Source: Roseateles sp. (lineage in GTDB: Bacteria; Pseudomonadota; Gammaproteobacteria; Burkholderiales; Burkholderiaceae_C). Taken from it: a stretch of DNA of 64,000 nt. Position 1 is the stretch's first letter. Every line of letters begins with the position of its first letter. This document shows positions 42,904-52,322 of the stretch, one piece after another. The translations under genes were made by a program, and so were the position numbers. The stretch spans positions 124,001-188,000 of the forward strand of contig JAEUPJ010000041.1 of NCBI GenBank assembly GCA_016790285.1. The letters run 5' to 3'. The notes beneath the pieces are model-generated. The model was not told where the DNA came from, did no database searches, and worked only from the letters and a program-made list of their open reading frames with translations.

Positions 42904-45102
42904 ATGGGCTGGAAGGCGATCCACCGCTGGCTGGGGCTGACCGCGGGCCTGCTGGCCGTCGTGCTGGGCATCACCGGCGCCGTGCTGGCGACGGACCCGG
43001 TTCAACAGGCTTGGCAGGCACCCGCTGCGCCGGCCGCTCTGCCCGTGGCCACGCTGGTGGAGCGCGTGTCGCGCACGGTGCCGCAGGCCGAGGAGATCCG
43101 CCGTCTGCCCTCGGGAGCGATCGTGGTGTTCGGCTTCGCGGGCGATCGGCCGCAGGCGACCTATGTGGACCCGGCCGATGGCCGGGTGCTGGGCGCCTGG
43201 CAGCCCTCGACACTACCTCGCTGGGTCAAGAACCTCCACCGCTCGCTGTTGCTCGGCGATTTCGGGCGCTGGCTCGCCGCGGGCGTGGCGCTGGTGATGG
43301 GCGTACTGTGTGCGTCGGCCCTCGTGCTGCTGCTTCGGCGCATGGGCGGGTGGCGGCAGCTGGCGACCCGGGTGCGCGGCTCGCTGGCCCAGCGCATCCA
43401 CGTGGTTGCCGGCCGCGTGCTGCTCGCCGTGCTGTGCCTGACCTCGATCACGGCGTTGACGATGAGCGCCTCGACCCTGGGCCTGCTCTCCCTGGACGAG
43501 CCGCCGGAACCCGACACGCGATCGGTCGTACGCGGTGCACCGGCCGCGCCCGGCGACGGCCTGGCCGCGCTGCGCAGCATCACCGTGGGAAACCTGCGCA
43601 AGCTGAACCTTCCCGATGCCACCGACCCCGAGGACACCTGGCAGATCACCACCAGCCAGGGTCGGGGCTGGATGGACCGCTACTCGGGGCGGATGCTGGC
43701 CTGGCAGGACGCCAGCCTGGCGCAGCGCGTGAACGACTGGGCCCAGGTGCTGCACACCGGCGAGACGGCGTGGCCCTGGGCGGTGCTGCTGGGCATCGCC
43801 GGCGCCAGCATGCTGCTGTTCTGGCTGTCGGGCGTCCTCATCTGGTGGCAGGGGCGCCGCCAGATGCCTGCCGCCACGGGCAACGCGCCGCTGGCGCGGG
43901 CGGATGTGCTCATCTACGTGGCCAGCGAGGGCGGCAGCACCTGGGGCTTTGCGCAGACGCTGCACGACGCTCTCCAAGGCAACGGCCATCAGGTTCACAC
44001 GCAGGGGCTGGAGCACTTTCAGACAACGGCCACCGCGAGACAGGTCTTCGTGCTGGCAGCCACCTATGGCGACGGCCAGGCGCCCGCCCACGCCAGCCAG
44101 GCCCTAGCCCGCATCGCAAAGCTGCAGGCCGGCGTCGTGCCGGTCACGGTGCTGGGCTTTGGCGACCGGCAGTACCCCGCCTTCTGCGGCTTCGCTGTGG
44201 CGCTGGACCAGCTGCTGCGCGAGCGGGGCTGGCCCGCCCTGCTGCCGCTGGAGCGCATCCACCAGCAATCCGGCCAGCAGTTCGCGCGCTGGGGCGAGGC
44301 GCTGGGCCGGGCGCTGGGGGAAGCGCTGGTGCTGGCGCATGTGCCGCGCCTGCCGCCCAGCGCGCCACTCACGCTCACCGCGCGCCAGGACTATGCCGGC
44401 GCCGACGGCCAGCCCACGGCCATCCTGCGCTTTGCGTGGGCCGCCGCGGGCCAGACGGGCGCACACCGCCTGGCGACGTTCGCCGCGGGTGACCTCGTGG
44501 GCATCCTGCCGAATGGGTCCCCGGTGCCGCGCTACTACTCGCTGGCGTCGGGCTGGGAGGACGGCTTCGTCGAGATCTGTGTGCGCCAGATGCCCGGCGG
44601 GCTGTGCTCCACGCAATTGCTCGGGCTGCAGCCTGGGGATCGCATCGCCGCTTTCATCCGGCCCAACCCGGGCTTCGCCCTGCCGCGAACCGGCGGCGCG
44701 GTGCTGCTGATCGGGGCGGGCACCGGCGTGGCGCCGCTGGCCGGCTTCATCCGCTCCAACCAGCGGCGCCGGCCCCTGCACCTGTACTTTGGCGGGCGGG
44801 CACCGGATCGGGACTTCTACTTCGGCCCGGAAATCCGGCGTTGGCTGGCCGAGGGCCGCCTGACGACGCTGACCGCCGTCTTCTCACGCGTGCCCGACGG
44901 CGGCGGCTATGTGCAGGACGCTCTGCGCCGCGATGCCGAACGCCTGCGCAAGCTGCTGGAGCAAGGTGCCCTGGTGCGCGTCTGCGGCAGCCACGCCATG
45001 GCAGCGGGCGTGGCGCAGGCGCTCGATGAGCTGCTCACGCCGCTGGGCCTGAGCGTGTCCATCCTGAAGGCGAAGCAGCGCTATGCCGAAGACGTCTTCT
45101 GA
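42904..45102 (+). CDS. PepSY membrane / flavodoxin / ferredoxin-reductase fusion
   Basis: This 732-residue fusion has an N-terminal PepSY-associated membrane region with segments near 11-31, 118-140, 165-185 and 295-317. A flavodoxin-like domain (about 335-470, LIYVASEGGSTWGFAQTL, FVLAATYGDGQAP) and a FAD/NADPH reductase domain (about 485-732, with PRYYSLAS for FAD, LLIGAGTGVAPLAGFI for NADPH and a C-terminal YAEDVF) follow. It should move electrons from cytoplasmic NADPH through FAD and FMN to an acceptor across the membrane. It lies between the DUF2271 gene and apbE, overlapping the latter by 20 bases, which supports a flavin-based electron chain to the periplasm. Start ATG right after the DUF2271 stop. 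Confidence 0.9.
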   Translation: MGWKAIHRWLGLTAGLLAVVLGITGAVLATDPVQQAWQAPAAPAALPVATLVERVSRTVPQAEEIRRLPSGAIVVFGFAGDRPQATYVDPADGRVLGAWQPSTLPRWVKNLHRSLLLGDFGRWLAAGVALVMGVLCASALVLLLRRMGGWRQLATRVRGSLAQRIHVVAGRVLLAVLCLTSITALTMSASTLGLLSLDEPPEPDTRSVVRGAPAAPGDGLAALRSITVGNLRKLNLPDATDPEDTWQITTSQGRGWMDRYSGRMLAWQDASLAQRVNDWAQVLHTGETAWPWAVLLGIAGASMLLFWLSGVLIWWQGRRQMPAATGNAPLARADVLIYVASEGGSTWGFAQTLHDALQGNGHQVHTQGLEHFQTTATARQVFVLAATYGDGQAPAHASQALARIAKLQAGVVPVTVLGFGDRQYPAFCGFAVALDQLLRERGWPALLPLERIHQQSGQQFARWGEALGRALGEALVLAHVPRLPPSAPLTLTARQDYAGADGQPTAILRFAWAAAGQTGAHRLATFAAGDLVGILPNGSPVPRYYSLASGWEDGFVEICVRQMPGGLCSTQLLGLQPGDRIAAFIRPNPGFALPRTGGAVLLIGAGTGVAPLAGFIRSNQRRRPLHLYFGGRAPDRDFYFGPEIRRWLAEGRLTTLTAVFSRVPDGGGYVQDALRRDAERLRKLLEQGALVRVCGSHAMAAGVAQALDELLTPLGLSVSILKAKQRYAEDVF

Positions 45103-46060
45103 GCCCGCCGCGCCGGGCAGGCGCGTCACTCTGCACGGCCCGGCCATGGGTACGCGCTGGTCGGCCACCCTCGACGCTGAAGTCGGCATGGACCTGGCCG
45201 CCCTGCAACGTGACCTGGCCGCTGCGGTCACCCGGGTGGACGAGCAAATGTCGCCCTGGAAGCCGGCCAGCGGCCTCATGCAGCTGAACCGCGCACCGGT
45301 GGACGACTGGGTGGACCTGCCCGCGGAGATGCTGGAGGTGCTGGCCTGCGCACTCGACGTGCACCGCCTGAGCGACGGCGCATTCAATCCCTGCCTGGGT
45401 GCGCTCGTCGATGCTTGGGGCTTTGGCCCGGTGCGTGACCTGCCCGATGCCCAGGCCATCCGGGCCGCCCACGGCTCGGCCCCGGTGCACGCCGATCAAG
45501 CCTTGGTGCTGGACCGTGACGCGGGGCGCGCACGCAAGCGGGTGCCCTTGCAGCTGGACCTCTGCGGCATTGCCAAGGGATACGCGGTGGACCTGATGGC
45601 CGAGGTGCTGCAGCGGCATGGCGGCCGGCACGCGCTGCTCGCGCTGGATGGCGAACTGCGCGCCGTGGGCGCTCAGGCTGGCGCTCAACCCTGGGCCGTG
45701 GCGCTGGAGCGCCCCGACGCCGAGCGCCGCGCGGTCCAGGGCGTCATCGAGCTGCAAGACATGGCCGTGGCCACCTCAGGCGACTACCGGCGCTTTGTGG
45801 AAGTGGGTAGAGCCCGCCTGGCGCACACCATGGACCCGCAGCGCCGGGCGCCCGTCAACAACGCGGTCGCCTCGGTCACTGTGCTGGCGCCCAGTTGCAT
45901 GTGGGCCGACGCGTGGGCCACGGCCCTGCTGGTGGCGGGCCCGACCCAGGGGCTGGCCCTGGCTCAGCGCTTGCGCCTGGATGTGCTGTTCCTGATGCGT
46001 GATGCCCAGGGCCTGACGGCGCTGGGGCTGGGCCGGTTCGGCGCATCGGCCGACCATTGA
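45083..46060 (+). CDS. apbE: FAD:protein FMN transferase (ApbE-like)
   Basis: This 325-residue protein matches the ApbE family, which attaches FMN to Ser or Thr of target proteins. Recognisable parts are GPAMGTRWSATL near the N-terminus, GAFNPCLGALVDAWGFG (about 97-113), LQLDLCGIAKGYAVDLM (about 156-172) and the metal-binding ADAWATALLVAG (about 275-286). Cys replaces a usual Gly in DLCGIAKG. No clear signal peptide or lipobox is visible, so the protein may act in the cytoplasm or an unrecognised N-terminus may direct export. The ORF begins inside the reductase gene with a 20-base overlap. The likely target is the DUF2271 protein of this operon. Confidence 0.88.
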   Translation: MPKTSSEPAAPGRRVTLHGPAMGTRWSATLDAEVGMDLAALQRDLAAAVTRVDEQMSPWKPASGLMQLNRAPVDDWVDLPAEMLEVLACALDVHRLSDGAFNPCLGALVDAWGFGPVRDLPDAQAIRAAHGSAPVHADQALVLDRDAGRARKRVPLQLDLCGIAKGYAVDLMAEVLQRHGGRHALLALDGELRAVGAQAGAQPWAVALERPDAERRAVQGVIELQDMAVATSGDYRRFVEVGRARLAHTMDPQRRAPVNNAVASVTVLAPSCMWADAWATALLVAGPTQGLALAQRLRLDVLFLMRDAQGLTALGLGRFGASADH

Positions 46061-46365
46061 CGCCGCGCGGCTCGGCGCTGGCTTCAGGCCGAAGTCCAGC
46101 ACCAGCAGAAAGCTCAGCGAAAAGCTTGGGACGCGCGCGCCTGACGCCGGCGACACGCTGCGTCAGTTCCCGATCGCCTCGATGACTTTGGGAGCACAGG
46201 CCACTCCCCAGGCATCCGCACTGCGCACGCTGGACTCGATCCGATCATCAAGGCCACCTCCCACGTCGGGGTTCGCGCGCAGGGCGCCGGGCCAACGGCC
46301 TGATCTGGCCCGCACAAACGCAAAAGGCGCTCCGAGGAGCGCCTTCTTGCTGGAGCCAGGCCTGA
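46061..46365. other. 305-base gap without a supported gene
   Basis: Only a shared terminator at its right end (46322-46348) is recognised. Short open frames on both strands show no familiar product or ribosome site; the stretch could be degenerate coding DNA. Confidence 0.5.
46322..46348. terminator. Bidirectional intrinsic terminator
   Basis: AAGGCGCTCC and GGAGCGCCTT form a 10-bp stem with a two-base loop. The minus strand continues with a T-rich tail (TTTTGCGTTT) and serves the gene ending at 46366; the plus strand has CTT only. Confidence 0.88.
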
Positions 46366-46704
46366 TTACAGGCGGAAGGGCTCGGCCTTCTTCTTGGCGG
46401 TCGGGCGGCCGGCGGCGGTCGGGTAGGCGGCCATCACCTTGGCCGGGTCGGCCTTGTCCAGGTAGGCGGCGTACTGGTCGTTCGTGCAGGGCAGCAGCTT
46501 GCCCGGCTTGGCTTCACCCTTGTACTTGCCGTTGGCGTAGACGAACTGGTATTCGTTGGCGGCAACCGGCGTCGCGATGCTGCTGGTCGTCTCGTAGCTC
46601 TTGGCGCACTCGGCGCGCAGTTCGGCCTGCTCGGGCGTGGCGTTGTTGGCGGCCTGGGCGGCGAAGACGGTGACGGCAGCGAAAGCGGGGATCAGGAACT
46701 TCAT
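46366..46704 (-). CDS. Small secreted protein, unknown function
   Basis: I do not recognise a family. This 112-residue protein has a signal peptide (about 1-18, ending AQA). A compact domain with two cysteines (about C32 and C73) may form a disulfide. The C-terminus is lysine-rich (TAKKKAEPFRL). The ATG chosen gives MKFLIPAFAAVTVFAAQA; a longer frame to 46770 lacks a signal. The terminator at 46322-46348 follows directly. It is monocistronic, downstream of the TPR gene on the same strand with a 132-base gap. Confidence 0.7.
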   Translation of the reverse strand: MKFLIPAFAAVTVFAAQAANNATPEQAELRAECAKSYETTSSIATPVAANEYQFVYANGKYKGEAKPGKLLPCTNDQYAAYLDKADPAKVMAAYPTAAGRPTAKKKAEPFRL

Positions 46705-46836
46705 GGCGCGGTCTCGTGTGGGGGGTGGCTGATGGGTACGAAGCTTACGCCCGGGGCCCGCGGCGTGCACCCCCGAAAGACGGGAGGGCCCCTGTGACGC
46801 ATTTCACGCGCCGCGGGCGGCGCCGTGAAGGATTGC

Positions 46837-47610
46837 TCACTCCTCGAGTTCTTCCTTGGCCAGCTCGATGTCCAGCAGCTCCATCGCGTCCATGGCCTCG
46901 CAGGCGGCGGCGTCGGCATAGAGCTTTTCGGCTTCCTTCATGCGCTTGTCGCCTTCGAGCATGACCAGGCCGTTGGCGCGCTCGATCATCGCGATGGCGC
47001 TCGTCGGGTTGAGCTTCAGGGCCTGCTCGAACATCTTCAGGCCGGTGGCGGTGTCGGCGCCCTGCGTCTTGCCCAGCAGCTTGCCGACCTTGTCGATCAC
47101 CTCGGCATGGAAGGCGCCCAGCGCGATGTGGGCGTCGGCGTGCTTGGGCGCGAGCTTGATGGTGGTCTCGAGCGCGCCCTTGACCTTCGTGCCCAGGCCC
47201 TGCGCCAGCGCCTTGGCCACGCTGATGCCCTGGCCGTAGCGGCCCAGCGCGTAGGCCTGCCAGTAGTAGGCATTGGCGTTCTTGGGCTCCTCGGCCTGCT
47301 GGCCTTCAGCCCGCTCGGCGATCTCCAGGAACATCTCCAGCTTCACCTTCTCCTTCTTCTCGAGGTAGTTGGCGTAGATGCCCTGGGCCTTGTTGGCCAC
47401 CGTGAGGCCGGCGCCGCCGGCGGCCAGCCCGGCGTCATAGGCGGCCTGGAAGTCGCCGGCGTGGAAGTGGATCCAGGCCTGCACGACGTCGGCGTCCTTG
47501 GGGAAGGGCTCGGCATCGCCGGCATGCAGCCGGGCCCAGTGTTTCTTCAGCGTCGCGGGCGTGTAGACGAAGGCGCTGTTGTCGTAGGGGAAGGCGGTCC
47601 ACTTGGCCAT
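46837..47610 (-). CDS. Tetratricopeptide-repeat protein
   Basis: This 257-residue protein has TPR-like helices over most of its length (for example ANAYYWQAYALGRYGQGISVA, then TGLKMFEQALKLNPTSAIAMI, then EAEKLYADAAACEAMDAMEL). There is no signal peptide, so it is probably cytoplasmic. An AGGAGA site sits before the ATG inside the end of the upstream TetR gene's spacer (10 bases between the two). It is probably cotranscribed with the TetR regulator. TPR proteins scaffold others; no partner is evident, and its role is unknown. Confidence 0.85.
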   Translation of the reverse strand: MAKWTAFPYDNSAFVYTPATLKKHWARLHAGDAEPFPKDADVVQAWIHFHAGDFQAAYDAGLAAGGAGLTVANKAQGIYANYLEKKEKVKLEMFLEIAERAEGQQAEEPKNANAYYWQAYALGRYGQGISVAKALAQGLGTKVKGALETTIKLAPKHADAHIALGAFHAEVIDKVGKLLGKTQGADTATGLKMFEQALKLNPTSAIAMIERANGLVMLEGDKRMKEAEKLYADAAACEAMDAMELLDIELAKEELEE

Positions 47611-47620
47611 GGCATGTCTC

Positions 47621-48280
47621 CTAGGATGATTGGTATTGACCGGCGAGCTTGAAGAGGTGGTCTTTGGACGCGGGCTCGAGGTAGGGTAGCAGCAGGCTGA
47701 GGGCGTGGAAGGCACCCCGCATCAGCGCGCTGCCTGCGCGGTCGGGCTCCAGTGCGTGGCGCGGGTCGCGCACGTACTCGTAGCTCAGCCAGTAGCTCAC
47801 CACCACCACCATCGCGTTGGCCGTGGGTGCGGCCTCGCGCAGGTCCATCTTGAGTGCGCCGCCCAGGTGCAGGCCCGACAGCACGTGGCGCATGGCCTGC
47901 TCCTTGGCGGCCAGCAGCGTCTGGAAATGGGTTTCCAGTCGGCGGTTCTTGAACAGCAGGTCGTTCAGGTCGCGGTAGAGGAACCGGTGCTTCCAGATCA
48001 GCTCGAACAGCATGTGGAAGAAGAGCCACGCGTCCTCCACGTTGCGCACGTTGTCTGCGGCGGCGAGCAGCTCGCTCAGCTCGGCCTCGTAGCGGCCGAA
48101 CAGCGCGTTGACGAGCTCGTCCTTGGCCGGGTAGTGGTAGTAGAGGTTGCCCGGGCTGATCTTCAATTCGGCCGAGATCAGCGTGGTCGACACGTTTGGC
48201 TCGCCGAAGGCATTGAAGAGGTCCAGCGTGACCTCCAGGATGCGCTCGGCGGTGCGGCGGGGGCGTTTCGGGGTGGGCAT
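47621..48280 (-). CDS. TetR-family transcriptional regulator
   Basis: This 219-residue regulator has an N-terminal TetR helix-turn-helix (about 8-55, with AERILEVTLDLFNAFGEPNVS and ISPGNLYYHYPAKDELV). A helical ligand-binding domain follows (about 60-219). It diverges from the ABC-2 exporter operon across 61 bases, a common arrangement for a repressor of the exporter. It reads into the TPR gene. The residues following the helix-turn-helix resemble PhaD-type regulators of polyhydroxyalkanoate genes, but that specific role is not established. The ligand is unknown. Confidence 0.93.
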   Translation of the reverse strand: MPTPKRPRRTAERILEVTLDLFNAFGEPNVSTTLISAELKISPGNLYYHYPAKDELVNALFGRYEAELSELLAAADNVRNVEDAWLFFHMLFELIWKHRFLYRDLNDLLFKNRRLETHFQTLLAAKEQAMRHVLSGLHLGGALKMDLREAAPTANAMVVVVSYWLSYEYVRDPRHALEPDRAGSALMRGAFHALSLLLPYLEPASKDHLFKLAGQYQSS

Positions 48281-48341
48281 CGTGGGTGATTCTGGCAGTG
48301 AACGGGCTGCTGGAAGGCGCGACTTCTAGAATCGTGCGCTT

Positions 48342-49265
48342 ATGCCCAGTCCGACCGCTTCCCCGCCCGCCATCTCCTTCGAGAACGTCAAGAAAACCTA
48401 CCGGGGAGGGCAGGTCAAGGCGCTGAACGGGGTCAGCTTCGACATCCCCTGCGGCGAATTCTTCGGCCTGCTCGGCCCCAACGGCGCGGGCAAGACCACC
48501 CTCATCAGCGTGCTCGCGGGCCTGGCGCGGGCGACCGAAGGCCGCGTGCGCGTCATGGGCCACGACGTGGTGGACGACTACGCCGCCGCCCGCAAGGCCC
48601 TCGGCGTGGTGCCGCAGGAGCTGGTGTTCGACCCCTTCTTCAGCGTGCGCGAGTCACTGCGCATCCAGAGCGGCTACTTCGGCGTGCAGCGCAACGACGA
48701 CTGGATCGACGAGCTGCTCAGCAACCTGGGCCTCGCCGACAAGGCCAACGCCAACATGCGCCAGCTCTCCGGCGGCATGAAGCGCCGCGTGCTGGTGGCG
48801 CAGGCCCTGGTGCACCGCCCGCCCGTCATCGTGCTGGACGAGCCCACGGCCGGGGTTGACGTCGAGCTGCGGCAGACCCTCTGGCAGTTCATCGCCCGCC
48901 TCAACAAGGAGGGCCACACCGTGCTGCTGACCACCCACTACCTCGAAGAAGCCGAGGCCCTGTGCCAGCGCATCGGCATGCTCAAGGGCGGGCGGCTGGT
49001 GGCGCTGGACCGCACCTCGCAGCTGCTCGCGGGCACGGCGCACACGATGCTGCGCTTCAAGACCGACGTCGCGCTGCCGCCTGAGGTCGCCGCGCGGGCC
49101 CGCGTGACCGGCCGCATCGTGCAGGTCACCGCCCACGATGCGACCGAGGTCGAGACGACCCTGGCCACGCTGCGCGCCGCCGGCGTGCCGGTCGAAGACC
49201 TGGAGATCGGCCGGGCCGACCTCGAAGACGTGTTCCTCAACATCATGCAAGGGGAGCACGCATGA
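48342..49265 (+). CDS. ABC-2 type exporter ATPase (YadG-like)
   Basis: This 307-residue ATPase has Walker A GPNGAGKT (45-52), signature LSGGM (142-146) and Walker B VLDEP (164-168). The C-terminal region of about 70 residues after the ATPase core is typical of DrrA/YadG-type exporter subunits. It is coupled to the permease gene by an ATGA overlap. Substrates of YadGH-type exporters are not well known. In related Burkholderiales an ABC exporter of this kind often precedes bolA and the his genes, so its place here is conserved. A divergent TetR regulator may control it. Confidence 0.95.
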   Translation: MPSPTASPPAISFENVKKTYRGGQVKALNGVSFDIPCGEFFGLLGPNGAGKTTLISVLAGLARATEGRVRVMGHDVVDDYAAARKALGVVPQELVFDPFFSVRESLRIQSGYFGVQRNDDWIDELLSNLGLADKANANMRQLSGGMKRRVLVAQALVHRPPVIVLDEPTAGVDVELRQTLWQFIARLNKEGHTVLLTTHYLEEAEALCQRIGMLKGGRLVALDRTSQLLAGTAHTMLRFKTDVALPPEVAARARVTGRIVQVTAHDATEVETTLATLRAAGVPVEDLEIGRADLEDVFLNIMQGEHA

Positions 49266-50017
49266 ACGGCGCGTCCACTCTGTTCAAGAAGGAAGTGCTG
49301 CGCTTCTGGAAGGTCAGCTTCCAGACCGTGGCCGCGCCGGTGCTCACCGCCTGCATGTACCTGCTCGTCTTCGGCCACACGCTGGAAGACCACGTGAAGG
49401 TCTACGACACCGTGGGCTACACGCAGTTCCTCATCCCCGGCCTGGTGATGATGAGCGTGCTGCAGAACGCCTTCGCCAACAGCTCCTCCAGCCTCATCCA
49501 GAGCAAGATCACCGGCAACCTCGTGTTCCTGCTGCTCACACCGCTCTCACCCTTGGCCTGGTTCGTGGCCTATGTGGGTGCGGCCATCGTGCGCGGCCTG
49601 GCCGTGGGCACGGGCGTGCTGCTCGTCACCGCCTGGTTCGCACCGCCGGGGCTGGACAACCTGCTGTGGGTGCTGACCTTCACCGTGCTCGGCGCGGGCC
49701 TGATGGGCACGCTTGGCCTGATCGCGGGCCTGTGGGCCGAGAAGTTCGACCAGCTCGCCGCCTTCCAGAACTTCATCATCATGCCGATGACGTTCCTGTC
49801 GGGCGTCTTCTACTCGGTGCACTCGCTGCCGGGCTTCTGGCAGGGCGTGAGCCACCTGAACCCGTTTTTCTACATGATCGACGGCTTCCGGCGCGGCTTT
49901 TTCGGCGTGAGCGACGTGTCGCCGTGGCTGAGCTTCGCGGTGGTGGCGTCCGCCTTCGCGATCACCGCCGGGCTGGCCCTGTCGCTGCTCAAGCGCGGTT
50001 ACAAGATTCGTTCCTGA
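49262..50017 (+). CDS. ABC-2 type exporter permease (YadH-like)
   Basis: This 251-residue membrane protein has six hydrophobic segments (about 24-44, 58-80, 105-130, 140-163, 174-195 and 225-247). The conserved ABC-2 motifs are LLTPLSPLAWF and FLSGVFYSVHSLPGFWQ followed by NPFFYMIDGFRRGF. It forms the membrane part of the exporter with the ATPase encoded directly upstream. Exported substrate unknown. Its stop is followed 76 bases later by bolA, so the exporter and the his operon may be transcribed together. Confidence 0.94.
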   Translation: MNGASTLFKKEVLRFWKVSFQTVAAPVLTACMYLLVFGHTLEDHVKVYDTVGYTQFLIPGLVMMSVLQNAFANSSSSLIQSKITGNLVFLLLTPLSPLAWFVAYVGAAIVRGLAVGTGVLLVTAWFAPPGLDNLLWVLTFTVLGAGLMGTLGLIAGLWAEKFDQLAAFQNFIIMPMTFLSGVFYSVHSLPGFWQGVSHLNPFFYMIDGFRRGFFGVSDVSPWLSFAVVASAFAITAGLALSLLKRGYKIRS

Positions 50018-50093
50018 AGCGGGCTTTGCGCGGCGCCGAAGGCGGCCTGCGCGAACCCTCCCTAAAATCGCGGGTTTCCCAGAAGGACCCGTG

Positions 50094-50333
50094 ATGGCCG
50101 ACCCGACCCCGCTCGAAGTACGCGATTTCATTGCCGCAGGCCTGCCCTGCGCGCACCTGGAAGTCGAGGGCGACGGTCGACATTTCTTCGCGACCATCGT
50201 GTCGGCGGAGTTTGCAGGCCTCACGCGCATCAAGCGCCACCAGCGCGTCTACGCGGCCCTGGGCGAGCGCATGCGCGAGCAGATCCATGCGCTGTCGATG
50301 AAGACGCTCACGCCCGAGGAGTACCAGGCATGA
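50094..50333 (+). CDS. BolA-family protein (IbaG-like)
   Basis: This 79-residue protein is a single BolA domain ([19 protein letters not shown], then [16 protein letters not shown], with the C-terminal [14 protein letters not shown]). BolA proteins bind glutaredoxin-linked iron-sulfur clusters or DNA. The internal ATG follows an AGAAGGA site; a GTG one codon earlier is possible. Its stop overlaps the ATG of hisG (ATGA). In related genomes murA usually sits between this gene and hisG; here it is absent. Confidence 0.93.
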   Translation: MADPTPLEVRDFIAAGLPCAHLEVEGDGRHFFATIVSAEFAGLTRIKRHQRVYAALGERMREQIHALSMKTLTPEEYQA

Positions 50334-51004
50334 GCGTGGCCGCCAACCAGGGCCTGACGCTGGCTCTCTCCAAGGGCCGCATCTTCGAAGAGACGCTGCC
50401 GCTGCTGCGCGCCGCCGGCATCGAGGTGCTGGAAGACCCCGAAACCTCGCGCAAGCTCATCCTGCCGACCAACCGCGACGGCGTGCGCGTCGTGCTGGTG
50501 CGCGCGAGCGACGTGCCCACCTATGTGCAGTACGGCGGCGCGGACCTCGGCGTGGCCGGCCGCGACGTGCTGCACGAGCAGGCCCTGGCCCAGGGCGGCT
50601 CGCACGGGCTGTACCAGCCGCTGGACCTGAAGATCGCCCGCTGCCGCATGAGCGTGGCCACGCGCGCCGACTTCGACTACGCCGCCGCCGTCAAGCAGGG
50701 CTCGCGCATCCGCGTGGCCACCAAGTACACCGAGATCGCCCGCCAGCACTTCGCCGACAAGGGCGTGCACGTGGACCTGATCAAGCTCTACGGCTCCATG
50801 GAGCTCGCGCCGCTGACGGGCCTGGCCGACGCCATCGTCGACCTCGTCTCCACCGGCGGCACGCTGCGCGCCAACAAGCTCGTCGAGGTGGAGCAGATCA
50901 TGGACATCTCCTCGCGCCTCGTCGTCAACCAGGCCGCGCTCAAGCTGAAGCGTGACACCCTGCGCCCCCTCATCGACGCCTTTGCCGGCGCCGTCTCCGC
51001 ATGA
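50330..51004 (+). CDS. hisG: ATP phosphoribosyltransferase, short form
   Basis: This 224-residue HisG catalyses the first step of histidine synthesis, joining ATP and PRPP. It is the short form without the C-terminal regulatory domain; the phosphate-binding segment [14 protein letters not shown] (about 165-178) is clear. Short HisG needs the HisZ partner, which is not in this window and in this order usually lies near purA. It is coupled to bolA upstream and to hisD downstream by ATGA overlaps. Confidence 0.97.
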   Translation: MSVAANQGLTLALSKGRIFEETLPLLRAAGIEVLEDPETSRKLILPTNRDGVRVVLVRASDVPTYVQYGGADLGVAGRDVLHEQALAQGGSHGLYQPLDLKIARCRMSVATRADFDYAAAVKQGSRIRVATKYTEIARQHFADKGVHVDLIKLYGSMELAPLTGLADAIVDLVSTGGTLRANKLVEVEQIMDISSRLVVNQAALKLKRDTLRPLIDAFAGAVSA

Positions 51005-52308
51005 GCCTGATCCGCCAACTCTCGACCGCCGACGCCGATTTCTCTGCCCAGTTCGAGCGCCTGCGCCATTGGTCGGCGGAGACGGACGCCGCGATCGAGG
51101 GCCGCGTGGCCGAGATCCTGGCCGACGTGCAGCAGCGCGGCGACGCCGCCGTGCTCGACTACACCGCGCGCTTCGACCGCCTGACGGTCGATGGCATGGC
51201 CGCGCTGGAGATCACGCAGGCCGAGCTGCAAGCCGCGCTCGCCGCCATCCCGGCGGCCCAGCGCGAGGCGCTGCAGGCCGCCGCCAGGCGTGTGCGGGCC
51301 TACCACGAGCGCCAGCTGGAGGCCTCGGGCCGCAGCTGGAGCTACCGCGACGAAGACGGCACGCTGCTGGGCCAGAAGGTCACGCCGCTGGACCGCGTCG
51401 GCATCTACGTGCCCGGCGGCAAGGCCGCCTACCCGAGCAGCGTGCTGATGAACGCCATTCCCGCCCACGTGGCCGGCGTGCAGGACATCATCATGGTGGT
51501 GCCCACGCCCGACGGCGTGCGCAACCCGCTGGTCCTGGCCGCCGCGGCCGTGGCCGGTGTGCACCGGGCCTTCACCATCGGCGGCGCGCAGGCCGTGGCG
51601 GCGCTGGCCTATGGCACGGCCACCGTGCCGCGCGTGGACAAGATCACCGGCCCGGGCAACGCCTACGTGGCCTCGGCCAAGAAGCGCGTGTTCGGCCAGG
51701 TCGGCATCGACATGATCGCCGGCCCCAGCGAGATCCTCGTCATCGCCGACGGCAGCACGCCGCCCGACTGGGTGGCCATGGACCTCTTCAGCCAGGCCGA
51801 GCACGACGAGCTGGCGCAGAGCATCCTGCTCAGCCCCGACGCCGGCTTCCTGGCCGCGGTGCACGCGAGCATGGAGCGCCTGCTGCCGACGCTGCCCCGC
51901 GAGGCCATCATCCGTGCCTCGCTGCAGGGCCGCGGCGCCCTCATCCACACGCGCTCGATGGAAGAGGCCTGCGAGATCAGCAACAGCATCGCGCCCGAGC
52001 ACCTGGAGATCAGCGCCGCCGAGCCGGCCCGCTGGGAGCCGCTGCTGCGCCATGCCGGCGCCATCTTCATGGGCGCCTACACGAGCGAGAGCCTGGGCGA
52101 CTACTGCGCCGGCCCCAACCACGTGCTGCCCACGGCCAGCACGGCGCGCTTCTCGTCGCCGCTGGGCGTGTACGACTTCCAGAAGCGCAGCAGCCTCATC
52201 GAGGTGAGCGAGCAGGGCGCCCAGGTGCTGGGCGCCATCGCGTCCACGCTCGCGCACGGCGAGGGCCTGCAGGCCCACGCGCGCGCGGCGGAACTTCGCT
52301 TGAAGTGA
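51001..52308 (+). CDS. hisD: Histidinol dehydrogenase
   Basis: This 435-residue enzyme oxidises histidinol to histidine in the last two steps. The signature [16 protein letters not shown] (about 217-232) and the catalytic APEHLEI (Glu-His, about 331-337) are present. Length is normal for the family. It starts with an ATG overlapping the hisG stop. Downstream the operon breaks: five kilobases of other genes come before hisC. A convergent GNAT-like gene starts its stop 14 bases later. Confidence 0.97.
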   Translation: MSLIRQLSTADADFSAQFERLRHWSAETDAAIEGRVAEILADVQQRGDAAVLDYTARFDRLTVDGMAALEITQAELQAALAAIPAAQREALQAAARRVRAYHERQLEASGRSWSYRDEDGTLLGQKVTPLDRVGIYVPGGKAAYPSSVLMNAIPAHVAGVQDIIMVVPTPDGVRNPLVLAAAAVAGVHRAFTIGGAQAVAALAYGTATVPRVDKITGPGNAYVASAKKRVFGQVGIDMIAGPSEILVIADGSTPPDWVAMDLFSQAEHDELAQSILLSPDAGFLAAVHASMERLLPTLPREAIIRASLQGRGALIHTRSMEEACEISNSIAPEHLEISAAEPARWEPLLRHAGAIFMGAYTSESLGDYCAGPNHVLPTASTARFSSPLGVYDFQKRSSLIEVSEQGAQVLGAIASTLAHGEGLQAHARAAELRLK

Positions 52309-52322
52309 CCCGCGCCTGAAGC

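Noticed and set aside
46114-46673. Short open frames near the ApbE end on both strands
   Set aside because: Arg/Pro-rich products without a ribosome site or motif; the stretch holds only a terminator that I can support.
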